DNA of 64,000 nt from Sphingobacteriales bacterium 46-32 (GCA_001898485.1 MKTY01000025.1:1-64000), one strand, 5' to 3'. Counted from the first letter of the stretch, positions 16,899-25,674 are shown. Notes: generated from the sequence alone by a model not told the origin. Translations and numbers: made by a program.

Positions 16899-17822
16899 TT
16901 TTTTTTCAGAAAAAAGGTCAGGATAGTCCGTAATCACCCCATCTACTCCCATTTGGTGAAGGCGGGTAATCGTTTCTTTATCATTCACAGTCCATGGAAT
17001 CACTTTCATCTTCATACCATGGCAGTTATTTACTAATTGATCGGTTACGAGTTCGTAGGCAGGACTATAGACAGACGGTGTGAAGCCAAGGTCGGTGAGT
17101 TGTGCGGTAAGCGATCTCTTGTCGGTCCCTTCTATCAGCATAGCCGTCTTCATGTCGGGATATTGGGTGTGCAGGTATTGCAATGTCCGGAAATCAAACG
17201 ACTGAATGATCACATGCTCCTGTATGCCTTTTTGCAGAATCACTTCCATCAGCAGGTCTGTAAACTCGGTAGGCGCCGGATGAAATATACCATCGCCACC
17301 GGGGTCAGATTTGGTTTCAATATTAAACTGCGGAAAAGGTCTTTGAGCCGTTTTCATATAAAGCAGCACACTGTCGATGATGGTGCTCAGCAATGGTTTA
17401 TATGCGGCCAGTTTTTGCTGTTTGGGAAAACGCGGATGCGGCTTAAGCCCCACATCAAACTGCATAACCCGGCTATATGGCATCTGGTAAATATTAAAGC
17501 TTCGTTCATTAGCAGCTGTAATGATTACAGCATCGGGAGCAGTCGCTATTTCATGCCCCATCCAGGGCTCATGTGAAAGTAATACCTGTTTGTCAGCACT
17601 GATCACCGCATCCATCTCCAGGGTTGTAACTCCAAGGTCAAGCGCCCGTTTCATAGCTGGCCAGGTATTTTCCGGCATCAGCCCCCGGCAACCGCGGTGA
17701 CCTTCTATATCAAATGTGGTATGCATGGAAGAAACTGCAGAACGTGTGTCGCGGGTTACGTGGCAGGCCGCCAGAAAGCATAATGCTGCCAGGATATATT
17801 GTCCGATTTTTTTTCGATTCAT
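16872..17822 (-). CDS. Glycerophosphodiester phosphodiesterase, probable lipoprotein
   Basis: GDPD-family enzyme of 316 aa, hydrolysing glycerophosphodiesters to glycerol-3-phosphate and alcohol. A lipobox-like ALCFLAACHV (Cys near residue 20) suggests periplasmic lipid anchoring. Catalytic elements: EGHRGCRGLMPENT (His and Arg), LEMDAVISAD (metal-binding Glu and Asp), LSHEPW (second His), FNIETKSD and the C-terminal VIPWTVND and GVDGVITDYPDLF. The extreme C-terminus (QHISTSAH) is encoded by intergenic repeat family C. The gene lies 22 bp downstream of the PaiB-like gene. Confidence 0.92.
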   Translation of the reverse strand: MNRKKIGQYILAALCFLAACHVTRDTRSAVSSMHTTFDIEGHRGCRGLMPENTWPAMKRALDLGVTTLEMDAVISADKQVLLSHEPWMGHEIATAPDAVIITAANERSFNIYQMPYSRVMQFDVGLKPHPRFPKQQKLAAYKPLLSTIIDSVLLYMKTAQRPFPQFNIETKSDPGGDGIFHPAPTEFTDLLMEVILQKGIQEHVIIQSFDFRTLQYLHTQYPDMKTAMLIEGTDKRSLTAQLTDLGFTPSVYSPAYELVTDQLVNNCHGMKMKVIPWTVNDKETITRLHQMGVDGVITDYPDLFSEKKQHISTSAH

Positions 17823-17844
17823 AGTGCCGGTACAGTAAAAATAA

Positions 17845-18492
17845 TCATTCTGCGGCGCTATCTGCCTTAAATAATTGTGACCTCCTTTTCTGCATTTCCT
17901 GTGCTACAGCAGCAGCCTGCCCACCCTGCTCCTGCAGGCGGGCAATGATATTATCGTAACTCACCTGATCGCGGTTCTGACTTAACTTAAACACATGCTC
18001 CAGCCGGGTCACCTCCAGTTCAAATGCTACAATTGCTTTGGCCATCTGATCTACATACTCCTGCGGCAGATCTTCATAATTGGCTCCTGAGTGCGGATCG
18101 TTTTCAAAATGACGCGTAGTACGATGTAATACATCGCGCAGCGCCTTCTCGTCCAGAAAACGCATATTCCCATGCGCGTGTACGGTCATATAATTCCAGG
18201 TACTGCCCTGCTTTTTATTCTGGTACCAACTTGCACTGACATAGGTATGCGGACCGGTAAAAATGATAAGTGCCTGCGGATTTTGTAAGAACGCCCGGTG
18301 GTGGTCTGTATGCTTCATCATATGCCCTGAAAGATAGAGACGGCCATCTCGCTCATCGATAAACACGGGTATCTGTGTAGCTACAGGCTGTTGTCGTTCA
18401 TTCACACCCGTAAGCATAGCGAACGGATGCTGGCGGATAAACGCCCTGACTACCGCTTCATCCTTCTCTTTATATTTTGGGAGGTCATACAT
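17845..18492 (-). CDS. PaiB-like FMN-binding negative transcriptional regulator
   Basis: A 215-residue split-barrel flavin-binding fold of the PaiB family. The typical N-terminus MYDLPKYKEKD leads into FAMLTGVNERQQPVATQIPVF, then YLSGHMMKHTDHH, TGPHTYVSASWYQNK and the signature VPTWNY region, here GSTWNYMTVHAHG. Characterised homologues bind FMN and have been linked to repression of protease and sporulation genes in Bacillus, but the mechanism is unclear and the annotation is weak as to role. A TATTTTTG promoter box ends 4 nt before its ATG; the phosphodiesterase gene follows closely and is probably cotranscribed. Confidence 0.88.
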   Translation of the reverse strand: MYDLPKYKEKDEAVVRAFIRQHPFAMLTGVNERQQPVATQIPVFIDERDGRLYLSGHMMKHTDHHRAFLQNPQALIIFTGPHTYVSASWYQNKKQGSTWNYMTVHAHGNMRFLDEKALRDVLHRTTRHFENDPHSGANYEDLPQEYVDQMAKAIVAFELEVTRLEHVFKLSQNRDQVSYDNIIARLQEQGGQAAAVAQEMQKRRSQLFKADSAAE

Positions 18493-18496
18493 ATAT

Positions 18497-18504
18497 CAAA
18501 AATA
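18497..18504 (-). promoter_or_regulatory. -7 box TATTTTTG abutting the paiB-like start
   Basis: Exact TAnnTTTG box ending 4 nt before the ATG at 18492. Confidence 0.6.
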
Positions 18505-18575
18505 CGTTTTTTAATATGTCAATACATGCAACGTTGTCCATGCACTGCCTGTCAGCATGAATCAAAACACGCGAT

Positions 18576-19562
18576 ATGAAAAAGAAAATTGTCTTGCTGT
18601 TGCTGGCATTGCCCTGCCTGGCGCCTTTTTTCGTTTCAGGAAAACCATCCCGGCCCAACGATGCCCATCAGTCTATCAATGCGATTATTGGCGATAAAAG
18701 TTTTGAAAGCCTGTATGGCTGCAAGCCGCTATCCTGCCTCGATGAAACATTCCGTATTCAAACACATCTCAATTATGTGCTGACCATTTTAGAGCAAAAA
18801 ACCACCAGCCATCTCAGCGAGGTACAGCAACGTAACCGCATACATATCCTGCAATTGCTGAAACGTTATATTCACAATGCACAGTTTCCTGTCAATGCTG
18901 CTTATGCCAATGAGCGCCGTCCCTGCTTTATCGATGCCAGTGGCAATATTTGTGCTGTAGGCTATCTGCTGCAGGAAACAAGCGGTCGCGCTGCAGCCGA
19001 AGAAATCAACAAAAAGCATCAGTACGATTATGTAATGGACATGCATGAACCTGCGCTGGAAAAATGGGCGGCAGACAATGGCCTAACCCTTGAAGAGTGT
19101 GCCATGATACAACCGACCTATGGCCCTGTCCCCTCTGTACAAACTGTCAATTATGATATTAAATCAGGCTATGGCGTATCATCCGGTATTGTCGGCGGCG
19201 CCAACATCGCCCTTACGATCAATGCATTGGCACGTGGCGGCCAACTGCAAAGGGGATACCATTATGTATCGCTGGTAACAGGTGCAGGCCAGGTAATCCT
19301 TGGTTTAACCAACATACGAAAATCGGGTTACTCCAGCATCGATGGCGGCAACTGGATGACTCCTACTTATGTATCCTATAAAGCGCAGAATACGCTATCG
19401 TATGTCAATATTGCAATGGGATCCGCAACACTGATAAGCAGCGCTATCAATCTGGCCATGCAGAAAAAGGGAAAAGATCAGCGACACAGCTTCAATGTAT
19501 ATGGATTACCCAATGAAGCCAACCAGTGGACGATGGGGCTGAGTTTTTCGAAAAGACTGTAA
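18576..19562 (+). CDS. Secreted protein of unknown function, Cys-containing N-terminal domain
   Basis: The product is 328 aa with a signal peptide (cleavage near residue 22). Residues about 30-190 form a compact domain with cysteines in YGCKPLSC, RRPCFIDASGNICAVGYLL and LEECAMIQPTYG. These segments look like conserved motifs shared by secreted Bacteroidota proteins that I remember only as hypotheticals. The spacing CFID-CAVGYLLQE and the even number of cysteines suggest disulphides. The C-terminal 120 residues are Gly/Ala-rich with two hydrophobic stretches (SSGIVGGANIALTI and LVTGAGQVILGL), possibly membrane-associated or a lipid-binding beta structure. No function is proposed. The downstream hairpin at 19581-19633 separates it from convergent mrp. 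Confidence 0.85.
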   Translation: MKKKIVLLLLALPCLAPFFVSGKPSRPNDAHQSINAIIGDKSFESLYGCKPLSCLDETFRIQTHLNYVLTILEQKTTSHLSEVQQRNRIHILQLLKRYIHNAQFPVNAAYANERRPCFIDASGNICAVGYLLQETSGRAAAEEINKKHQYDYVMDMHEPALEKWAADNGLTLEECAMIQPTYGPVPSVQTVNYDIKSGYGVSSGIVGGANIALTINALARGGQLQRGYHYVSLVTGAGQVILGLTNIRKSGYSSIDGGNWMTPTYVSYKAQNTLSYVNIAMGSATLISSAINLAMQKKGKDQRHSFNVYGLPNEANQWTMGLSFSKRL

Positions 19563-19580
19563 CGTTTTAAGGAAAAAGGC

Positions 19581-19633
19581 AGAAGGTTAAAGGCTAAAAG
19601 GGTTTACATAACACCCTTCACCTTTAACCTTCT
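19581..19633. terminator. Bidirectional repeat hairpin between convergent genes
   Basis: The outer 13-bp perfect stem (AGAAGGTTAAAGG with CCTTTAACCTTCT) encloses an inner 6-bp stem (AAGGGT with ACCCTT). It is built from family B-like units and lies between two converging genes. It lacks a strong T-tract, so the terminator role is inferred from position. Confidence 0.6.
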
Positions 19634-19671
19634 ACCTTTAAACTTTATACTTTATACCTTTTCTCACCTCA

Positions 19672-20766
19672 TCACGATACCAGCTCGGCTACTTTCGCTC
19701 CGGCAATATTTGCATTACGCATGCTTACGCTGCGTACCACCTGTGCGGCAAAGTTTTCAAAGGCCTGCCGGGTGATGTTTTCTTCGCTCAGCATCACAGG
19801 TACACCCTTGTCGCCGCCTTCGCGAATGCTTTGAACCAGGGGTATCTGACCCAGGAAAGGCAGATCATATTCTTCTGCCAGACGTTTACCGCCTTCTTTT
19901 CCAAAAATGTAATATTTATGATCCGGCAATTCTGCTGGTGTGAAATAGCTCATATTCTCCACCAGACCTATTACAGGTACGTTGAGCTGCGCCTGGCCAA
20001 ACATGGCAATTCCTTTTTTGGCATCAGCAAGGGCTACATCCTGCGGAGTTGTTACGATCACAGAACCGGTGACGGGTACGGTTTGCATCAGTGTGAGGTG
20101 AATATCGCCGGTGCCGGGAGGCATGTCTACAACAAGGTAATCGAGATCGCCCCAGTATACATCCGTTACAAACTGACGAATGGCACTGCTGGCCATGGGA
20201 CCGCGCCATACCACTGCATTTTTTTCATCAACAAGCAGACCAATACTCATGAGTTTGAGTCCGTATTTCTCGAGCGGCACAATCATTCCTTTTCCTTCTA
20301 CTTCCATCATAAGGGGGCGTTCGCCGCGCACACCAAACATTATAGGCACGCTGGGACCATAGATATCGGCGTCCATCAATCCCACTTTTGCCCCTCCTTT
20401 AGAAAGGGCCAGAGCGAGGTTGGCGGCTACTGTTGATTTGCCTACGCCACCTTTACCGCTCACTACAGCAATGATATTTTTAACATTGGGCAGTACGGCA
20501 CCAGCGTCATTACGTTTAGTGCTGGTATTGGCGGTGAAATTTACGGTTACTTCGGCTGCTTTATTAACCAGCAGTTTTACCGCATTCACACAGGCGGTGC
20601 GGATCATATCCTTCATGGGGCAGGCCGGCGTGGTAAGCACTACCGTAAAAGAGACTTTATTGTCATCTATCTCAATATCTTTCACCATGTTAAGGGTCAC
20701 AATATCCTTCCCCAGATCAGGTTCCTGCACATTACTGAGGGCTTCCAGTATTTTTTCTTGGGTCAT
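19672..20766 (-). CDS. mrp: Mrp/NBP35 family Fe-S cluster carrier ATPase
   Basis: Transfers Fe-S clusters to apo-proteins in the cytoplasm. From the start MTQEKILEAL the product is 364 aa. Residues 1-90 form a MIP18/DUF59 domain (VQEPDLGKDIVTLNMVKDI; TPACPMKD). The deviant Walker A GKGGVGKST follows near residue 107, then DADIYGPSVP and DMPPGTGD, as in ApbC/Mrp. The usual C-terminal CxxC is not present: the segment after ENMSYF reads TPAELPDHKYYIFG, where many homologues have cysteines. That suggests cluster binding by other residues or a different dimer site. A TACCTTTG box lies 34 nt upstream. Confidence 0.93.
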   Translation of the reverse strand: MTQEKILEALSNVQEPDLGKDIVTLNMVKDIEIDDNKVSFTVVLTTPACPMKDMIRTACVNAVKLLVNKAAEVTVNFTANTSTKRNDAGAVLPNVKNIIAVVSGKGGVGKSTVAANLALALSKGGAKVGLMDADIYGPSVPIMFGVRGERPLMMEVEGKGMIVPLEKYGLKLMSIGLLVDEKNAVVWRGPMASSAIRQFVTDVYWGDLDYLVVDMPPGTGDIHLTLMQTVPVTGSVIVTTPQDVALADAKKGIAMFGQAQLNVPVIGLVENMSYFTPAELPDHKYYIFGKEGGKRLAEEYDLPFLGQIPLVQSIREGGDKGVPVMLSEENITRQAFENFAAQVVRSVSMRNANIAGAKVAELVS

Positions 20767-20800
20767 TTTGAAAGTTTCTGTTAAAATGAATTCCGATCCG

Positions 20801-20808
20801 CAAAGGTA
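20801..20808 (-). promoter_or_regulatory. -7 box TACCTTTG for mrp
   Basis: Exact TAnnTTTG box 34 nt upstream of the mrp ATG, implying a short leader. Confidence 0.5.
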
Positions 20809-20854
20809 AACACTCATACCCCTAATTTGTTGACTTATTTAAGCAACTTGTCCT

Positions 20855-20862
20855 TATTTTTG
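20855..20862 (+). promoter_or_regulatory. -7 box TATTTTTG abutting a GTG start
   Basis: Exact TAnnTTTG box ending 5 nt before the GTG at 20868, with a TTG-containing candidate -33 element at 20830-20832, 22 bp upstream of the box. It supports GTG as the true start. Confidence 0.6.
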
Positions 20863-20867
20863 AAGCC

Positions 20868-21506
20868 GTGAAGAAACTTTTACAATACCTCCTGATTGCT
20901 GCCCTTTTTGTACCTGCCTCCGCCCGTGCCCAGTTTGAGACGGCACGCGATTCTGTGGTTCAGTTATATGGTGTTATCATGACGGCAGACAGCCTGGTGG
21001 GTATTCCTGCCGTAAGTATTACCATCAAGGGGCAAAACCGTGGTACGCTGACCAATGGAGATGGTGTTTTTTCCATTGTCGTACTCAAAGGCGACCAGAT
21101 TGAGTTCACACACGTGAGCTACAAACCCAAAACGATTACCATTCCCCGTACACTGGAAGGCAACCAGTTTAGCATCATCCAGCTGATGGTGGCTGATACC
21201 GTATACCTGCCTGCAACCATTATCAAGCCCAGACCCACTCCGGAGCAGTTTGCCCGTGACTTTGTCAACACCAAAGTACCTGATGATGATATCGAAATTG
21301 CCCGTCAGAATACCAGTGCTGCCAAACGCCGTATTTTGTTGCAGACAACACCGGGTGATGGAGGCGAAGCTACCCGCATTCAATTTAACCGTATAGCCAA
21401 CCGCGCTGTATACCAGGGACAGACTCCTCCCATGAATATCTTCAATCCGGCTGCCTGGGCAGACTTTATACAGTCCTGGAAACGGGGAGACTTCAAAAAC
21501 AAGTGA
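20868..21506 (+). CDS. Secreted protein with carboxypeptidase-regulatory-like domain
   Basis: This 212-residue protein starts at GTG. After a signal peptide (to ARAQ, about residue 22) comes a domain of the CarboxypepD_reg-like type: VVQLYGVIMTADSLVGIPAVSITIKGQNRGTLTNGDGVFSIVV and ITFTHVSYKP-like strands, here IEFTHVSYKPKTI. These beta-sandwich modules start SusC proteins, but here no plug or barrel follows; the remaining 100 residues are polar with a proline-rich joint. This stand-alone form is common in Bacteroidota and of unknown role, presumably in the periplasm or outer membrane. Its TGA stop is the first TGA of a family C repeat. Confidence 0.85.
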   Translation: MKKLLQYLLIAALFVPASARAQFETARDSVVQLYGVIMTADSLVGIPAVSITIKGQNRGTLTNGDGVFSIVVLKGDQIEFTHVSYKPKTITIPRTLEGNQFSIIQLMVADTVYLPATIIKPRPTPEQFARDFVNTKVPDDDIEIARQNTSAAKRRILLQTTPGDGGEATRIQFNRIANRAVYQGQTPPMNIFNPAAWADFIQSWKRGDFKNK

Positions 21507-21540
21507 TGTGCTGATCTGCTAATGTGCTGATGTGCTAGTG
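21504..21540 (+). repeat. Family C repeat after a stop codon
   Basis: Units of TGATGTGC / TAATGTGC type start with the TGA stop itself and continue for about five 8-bp units. A pyrimidine-rich stretch resembling family B follows to about 21585. Confidence 0.8.
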
Positions 21541-21596
21541 AAGAATACCCTCAGCCTTTTACTTTTACCTTTATACCTTACTAAAGCTGCTTTCAT

Positions 21597-22487
21597 ATGA
21601 AGAATATCGCTGTGATCGGTGCCGGCACCATGGGCAATGGCATTGCACATGTATTTGCCCAGTCAGGATTTGATGTTACACTTATCGATGTGTCGGCCAC
21701 GGCACTCGAAAAAGCACTGGCTACTATAGCCAAAAACCTTGACCGTCAGGTAAGCAAAGCCTCTATAACGGAAGCAGATAAGGCGGCCACGCTGGGCCGT
21801 ATTCAAACCAATACGCAACTGGCAGCAGGCGTACAACAGGCCGATCTTGTAGTGGAGGCCGCCACTGAAAATACTCCTGTCAAGCTAAAAATATTTGAAC
21901 AGCTCGATCAGGCAGCTCCCCCTGCCTGTATCCTTGCCACCAATACCTCGTCGATCTCTATTACCAAAATAGCGGCAGCTACCAAAAGGCCCACGCAGGT
22001 TATTGGCATGCACTTCATGAACCCCGTGCCGGTGATGAAACTCGTAGAGATCATCAATGGATACGCTACTGAAAAAAATGTGACCGAACAGATAGTAGCG
22101 CTTAGCCGGCAACTGGGCAAAGTCCCCTGTGTGGTCAATGATTACCCTGGTTTTGTAGCCAACCGTATTCTTATGCCTATGATCAATGAAGCCATCTGCA
22201 GCCTGCATGAAGGTGTGGCCGGGGTGGAAGCAATCGATACGGTGATGAAACTGGGAATGGCTCACCCGATGGGACCACTGCAACTGGCCGACTTTATCGG
22301 ACTCGATGTTTGCCTCTCCATCCTGCATGTATTGCATGAAGGCTTTGGCAACCCCAAATATGCACCCTGCCCGCTGCTTACCAATATGGTCACTGCAGGC
22401 AAACTGGGCGTTAAAAGCGGAGAAGGTTTTTATGTTTATACTCCCGGAAGCAAAGAACTGGTACCCAGTCCGCGTTTTAATCATTAA
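21597..22487 (+). CDS. hbd: 3-hydroxybutyryl-CoA dehydrogenase
   Basis: NAD(P)-dependent oxidation or reduction of 3-hydroxyacyl-CoA / acetoacetyl-CoA, 296 aa. The Rossmann motif GAGTMGNGIAHVFAQSG is at residues 7-23. The catalytic His lies in GMHFMNPVPVMKLVEI and the Glu in the same motif set. The helical C-terminal domain starts at PGFVANRILMPMINEA and includes GMAHPMGPLQLADFIGLDV. This is the short monofunctional form. It could serve in fatty-acid or amino-acid breakdown with the acyl-CoA dehydrogenase at 6744, but is not linked to it. Confidence 0.95.
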   Translation: MKNIAVIGAGTMGNGIAHVFAQSGFDVTLIDVSATALEKALATIAKNLDRQVSKASITEADKAATLGRIQTNTQLAAGVQQADLVVEAATENTPVKLKIFEQLDQAAPPACILATNTSSISITKIAAATKRPTQVIGMHFMNPVPVMKLVEIINGYATEKNVTEQIVALSRQLGKVPCVVNDYPGFVANRILMPMINEAICSLHEGVAGVEAIDTVMKLGMAHPMGPLQLADFIGLDVCLSILHVLHEGFGNPKYAPCPLLTNMVTAGKLGVKSGEGFYVYTPGSKELVPSPRFNH

Positions 22488-22572
22488 AACCAGCAAACAG
22501 GACATATCCCCTCCATCCGGCTGCAGGCATTGCTGAATCGGCAAAATAATGTCAACAGCTTACGTATACCCG

Positions 22573-22968
22573 CTATACACTATTTAAACGTTGCCCTTTT
22601 GCATTGGCAGCGATAAATAATGCAAAACCCGCCAGTGCTGTATCTTTTAGCAGGTTTACAAAAGCCATCTGGCGCATTTCGGCATCACCCGAGTCGCGGT
22701 AATTCGGCAAATGCACCAGCAGCACAAAAGCCAGCAACATAGCCGCCAGCAGATAGCCGGCTACTGCTACAAAACGATTGGTAATAAAGGAAACGGCTGC
22801 AAGCATAAAAGCAACGCCAACAAAATAAACCCAGTTGACGCCACCAGGAAGATAAGGGGGTACGAAATTGATCATCTCCTTAGGATGCCTGAAGTGTTGC
22901 AATCCAAATACGATCATTACAATCGCCAATAGCCATACGGCTATTCGTGAGATAATATGCTGTACCAT
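22573..22968 (-). CDS. DoxX-like small membrane protein
   Basis: A 131-residue protein with four hydrophobic segments (about residues 8-24, 45-62, 66-86, 104-122). The loop PKEMINFVPPYLPGGVNWVYFVG after the first segment is characteristic of the DoxX-like branch found across Bacteroidota. Function is unknown; homologues are loosely linked to quinone or stress metabolism. It converges with hbd; the 85 bp between them hold no clear hairpin. Confidence 0.8.
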   Translation of the reverse strand: MVQHIISRIAVWLLAIVMIVFGLQHFRHPKEMINFVPPYLPGGVNWVYFVGVAFMLAAVSFITNRFVAVAGYLLAAMLLAFVLLVHLPNYRDSGDAEMRQMAFVNLLKDTALAGFALFIAANAKGQRLNSV

Positions 22969-23060
22969 AAAAGAACTTTTAATACTATTAAGTTACGCCA
23001 TTTCTAAGGCATAACGCGCTTTGGGTATAAGTTTCCGGCATTCACCATTACACATCGGTG

Positions 23061-23068
23061 TAGATTTG
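23061..23068 (+). promoter_or_regulatory. -7 box TAGATTTG abutting the aldo/keto reductase start
   Basis: Exact TAnnTTTG box ending 4 nt before the ATG at 23073. Confidence 0.6.
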
Positions 23069-23072
23069 TATC

Positions 23073-23969
23073 ATGAAATACCGCAGTTTAGGTAAATCGG
23101 GCCTGCAGGTAAGTGAAGTAGGCTTTGGCTGTATGTCGCTTAGTCCGCACCAGCCAGATGGCATTCGTTTGATCCGGGAAGCTATGGCTGCCGGTATTAA
23201 TTATTTTGACACGGCCGACCTGTACGATATAGGGGAAAATGAAAAGTTGCTGGGTAAAGCCATCAAAGAACACCGCGATTCCGTGATCGTAGCAACCAAG
23301 GGAGGTAATCAATGGAATACACAGGGAACAGCCTGGACCTGGAATGCATCACCCGATTATCTGAGGCAGGCAGCCGAAGACAGCCTTCGCCGTCTGGGCA
23401 CCAGCTATATCGATCTGTATCAGCTGCATGGCGGCACCATCGAAGACCCGATCGATGATATCATTGCCGTATTTGAACGGCTGAAAGAACAGGGAAAGAT
23501 CCGGCATTATGGCATCTCTTCGATCCGGCCCAATGTGATCAGCACCTGGCTGCAGCGCGGAGGGCTCACCAGTGTAATGATGCAATACAGCCTGCTCGAC
23601 CGGCGCCCGGAAGAGACCTGCCTGGAGTTGTTGCAAACAACAACAACAGGCATGCTGGCCCGCGGTGTGCTGGCTAAAGGTTTGCTGGCCGGTAAACCCG
23701 CCACAGCATTTCTTGATTATTCTGCGGAGCAGGTCGCCGAAGCTGCTGCCGTTGTAAAAGCTGTCAGCAATCCGCAGCGGCAGTCTGCCGCCACAGCTGT
23801 GCAATATGTACTGCATCAGCCGGTAGTGACCTGCGCTGTAATCGGAATCCGCAACCAGGAGCAACTCGATCAGGCAATTGCCGCCGGCCGGTCTGCGCCG
23901 CTTTCAGAAAAGGAATGGGAAATACTGGCAGATGCATTACCCGCCAATCAGTATGACGTACACCGGTGA
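23073..23969 (+). CDS. Aldo/keto reductase
   Basis: NADPH-dependent carbonyl reductase fold (TIM barrel), 298 aa. The family start MKYRSLGKSGLQVSEVGFGCMSL is present, and the catalytic tetrad appears as Asp and Tyr in NYFDTADLYDIGENEKLLG, Lys in VIVATKGG and His in LYQLHGGTIEDP. The C-terminal NADP-binding region is AVIGIRNQEQLDQAIAA. It resembles the YhdN/YqkF-type reductases of broad substrate range. It converges on the IMPACT gene with only 6 bp between stop codons. Confidence 0.93.
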   Translation: MKYRSLGKSGLQVSEVGFGCMSLSPHQPDGIRLIREAMAAGINYFDTADLYDIGENEKLLGKAIKEHRDSVIVATKGGNQWNTQGTAWTWNASPDYLRQAAEDSLRRLGTSYIDLYQLHGGTIEDPIDDIIAVFERLKEQGKIRHYGISSIRPNVISTWLQRGGLTSVMMQYSLLDRRPEETCLELLQTTTTGMLARGVLAKGLLAGKPATAFLDYSAEQVAEAAAVVKAVSNPQRQSAATAVQYVLHQPVVTCAVIGIRNQEQLDQAIAAGRSAPLSEKEWEILADALPANQYDVHR

Positions 23970-23975
23970 AGTGGA

Positions 23976-24587
23976 TCAGGCAATCTTCTGCAATTCCGAG
24001 CCTCGGATATCCTGTAATTTGAAAACCACTTCGTCCTGCCAGTTGCGGGGAACACCAATTTCCATGGAGCAAAACAGGTTGGCTTCCTGGCGTATTACTT
24101 TGCAATCAAACTGTTTTACCACCTTCATCACTTCATTCATCTGTGTATAATCAAACTGCAGGCGGTAATTAACCAGCACTGGTTTTTGCACCAGCGTGGT
24201 TACCTGCAGCGCCAGCGCAGCAGTGGTTTTGTAGGCATTGATAAGGCCGGGTACCCCCAGCAGTGTCCCGCCAAAATAGCGTACTACCACAATCAGCACA
24301 TTGGTCACCTGTTTACTGTCTATTTGCCCCAGGATGGGGCGACCGGCAGATCCTGATGGCTCTCCATCATCGCTCACCCTGTATTGTGTACCGTCCAGAC
24401 CTAACCGATAGGCAAAACAATGGTGAGTGGCTTTGGGATGCTCTTTTTTTACGGAAGCCAGTTTTTCCTTAAAATCATTCACATCTGAAATGGGTATGGT
24501 ATACCCAATAAAACGGCTTCCTTTGTCCTTAAATTCGGCTACTGAGCCCTGATCAATAGTGTTATAATAATCTCCTGTCAGATACAT
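23976..24587 (-). CDS. YigZ/IMPACT family protein
   Basis: The product is 203 aa. The N-terminal IMPACT fold carries the signature FKDKGSRFIGYTIPI and the block THHCFAYRLGLDGTQYRVSDDGEPSGSAGRPIL. The second half has VLIVVVRYFGGTLLGVPGLINAYKTTA followed by a DUF1949-like ferredoxin fold. Related proteins act around translation control or ribosome binding, but the bacterial role is unclear. It lies 17 bp downstream of ribD and is probably cotranscribed with it. Confidence 0.93.
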   Translation of the reverse strand: MYLTGDYYNTIDQGSVAEFKDKGSRFIGYTIPISDVNDFKEKLASVKKEHPKATHHCFAYRLGLDGTQYRVSDDGEPSGSAGRPILGQIDSKQVTNVLIVVVRYFGGTLLGVPGLINAYKTTAALALQVTTLVQKPVLVNYRLQFDYTQMNEVMKVVKQFDCKVIRQEANLFCSMEIGVPRNWQDEVVFKLQDIRGSELQKIA

Positions 24588-24604
24588 GCTGCTATACTTC
24601 TTTC

Positions 24605-25669
24605 TTATGCGGGTCTGTAAATTTCTATGCTATCGTTGTCAAGCCGGGTAACTGAAGACGGCTGCACATTTTTCAGTTGCGGTGCACGAAGGCCTTCTTT
24701 TGCCCAAACCTTTGCACTGCGTATCACCCGTATCTCATCCCAGCAGCCGGCATCAATCAGTAGTTGTGAAAGGGCTTGCCCGGCTTCTACCAGCACGCTC
24801 TGGATATTGAGCTGATGCAGGCTTTGCCAGACACCTTCAATAAAGCCGTCTTCTTTCACCTGATGATACTCCACGTTACTGCCGGCATCCTGTTTCTGTG
24901 TATTAAAAATTAGCGTGCGCTGGCTGCCATCAAATACATGCAGATGGTGCGGCAGACGCAACCGGCGATCCAGCACCACACGCACTGGCGATGGCCCCGG
25001 CCACAAACGATTGGTCAACTGTGGATCATCGGCCATGGCGGTACCACTTCCAATCAGTATAGCAGCCTCCTCACTACGCCATTGATGTACCAGACGATTG
25101 CTGTACTGATTGCTGATGAGCAAACGAGGCTGTCCCGGCGCAGCGGCCATAAACCCATCGCTGGTACAGGCCCATTTGAGAATGATATAGGGACGTTTTT
25201 TTTCATGAAATGTAAAAAAACGCCTGTTTTGTTCCCGGCACGCTGCTTCCAGTAATCCGGAATGCACCTGCACGCCTGCTGTTTCTAATTTCTCTATCCC
25301 TTTTCCATCTACCAGCGGAAAGGGATCACGACACCCGATCCATACCTGTTTTATCTGCTCGCGAACGATCAGATCGGCACAGGGAGGTGTTTTACCAAAA
25401 TGTGCACAGGGTTCGAGCGATACGAACAGCGTAGCATGCGGAACCAGGTGCCGATCCTCCGGCTTTACGGATTGCAGACAGTTTACTTCGGCATGCGGAC
25501 CGCCATACTGCTGATGGTAGCCTTCGCCAATGATACGGTCTTCAAAAACAAGTACCGCCCCTACCAGGGGATTGGGCGCTACCCGGCCAGCCCCCAGGGC
25601 AGCCAGTTGCAGGCAACGCTGCATATAGCCTGCTTCACGGTTTGCTGTCTGCTCCTGCCCTTTGATCAT
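24605..25669 (-). CDS. ribD: Bifunctional riboflavin biosynthesis deaminase/reductase
   Basis: Carries out the deamination and side-chain reduction steps after GTP cyclohydrolase II in riboflavin synthesis. From MIKGQEQ the product is 354 aa. Residues about 15-150 are the deaminase, with zinc ligands in GGPHAEVNCL and SLEPCAHFGKTPPC; residues about 160-354 are the DHFR-like reductase (PYIILKWACTSDGFMA; VLIEAGQ-like VLVEAGQALSQLLIDAG). The start at 25669 is chosen because a TACTTTTG promoter box ends 5 nt before it; a further ATG 60 bp upstream would place the box inside the gene and overlap prmC. Other rib genes are not in the window, and there is no room for an FMN riboswitch. Confidence 0.95.
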   Translation of the reverse strand: MIKGQEQTANREAGYMQRCLQLAALGAGRVAPNPLVGAVLVFEDRIIGEGYHQQYGGPHAEVNCLQSVKPEDRHLVPHATLFVSLEPCAHFGKTPPCADLIVREQIKQVWIGCRDPFPLVDGKGIEKLETAGVQVHSGLLEAACREQNRRFFTFHEKKRPYIILKWACTSDGFMAAAPGQPRLLISNQYSNRLVHQWRSEEAAILIGSGTAMADDPQLTNRLWPGPSPVRVVLDRRLRLPHHLHVFDGSQRTLIFNTQKQDAGSNVEYHQVKEDGFIEGVWQSLHQLNIQSVLVEAGQALSQLLIDAGCWDEIRVIRSAKVWAKEGLRAPQLKNVQPSSVTRLDNDSIEIYRPA

Positions 25670-25674
25670 GGCCG

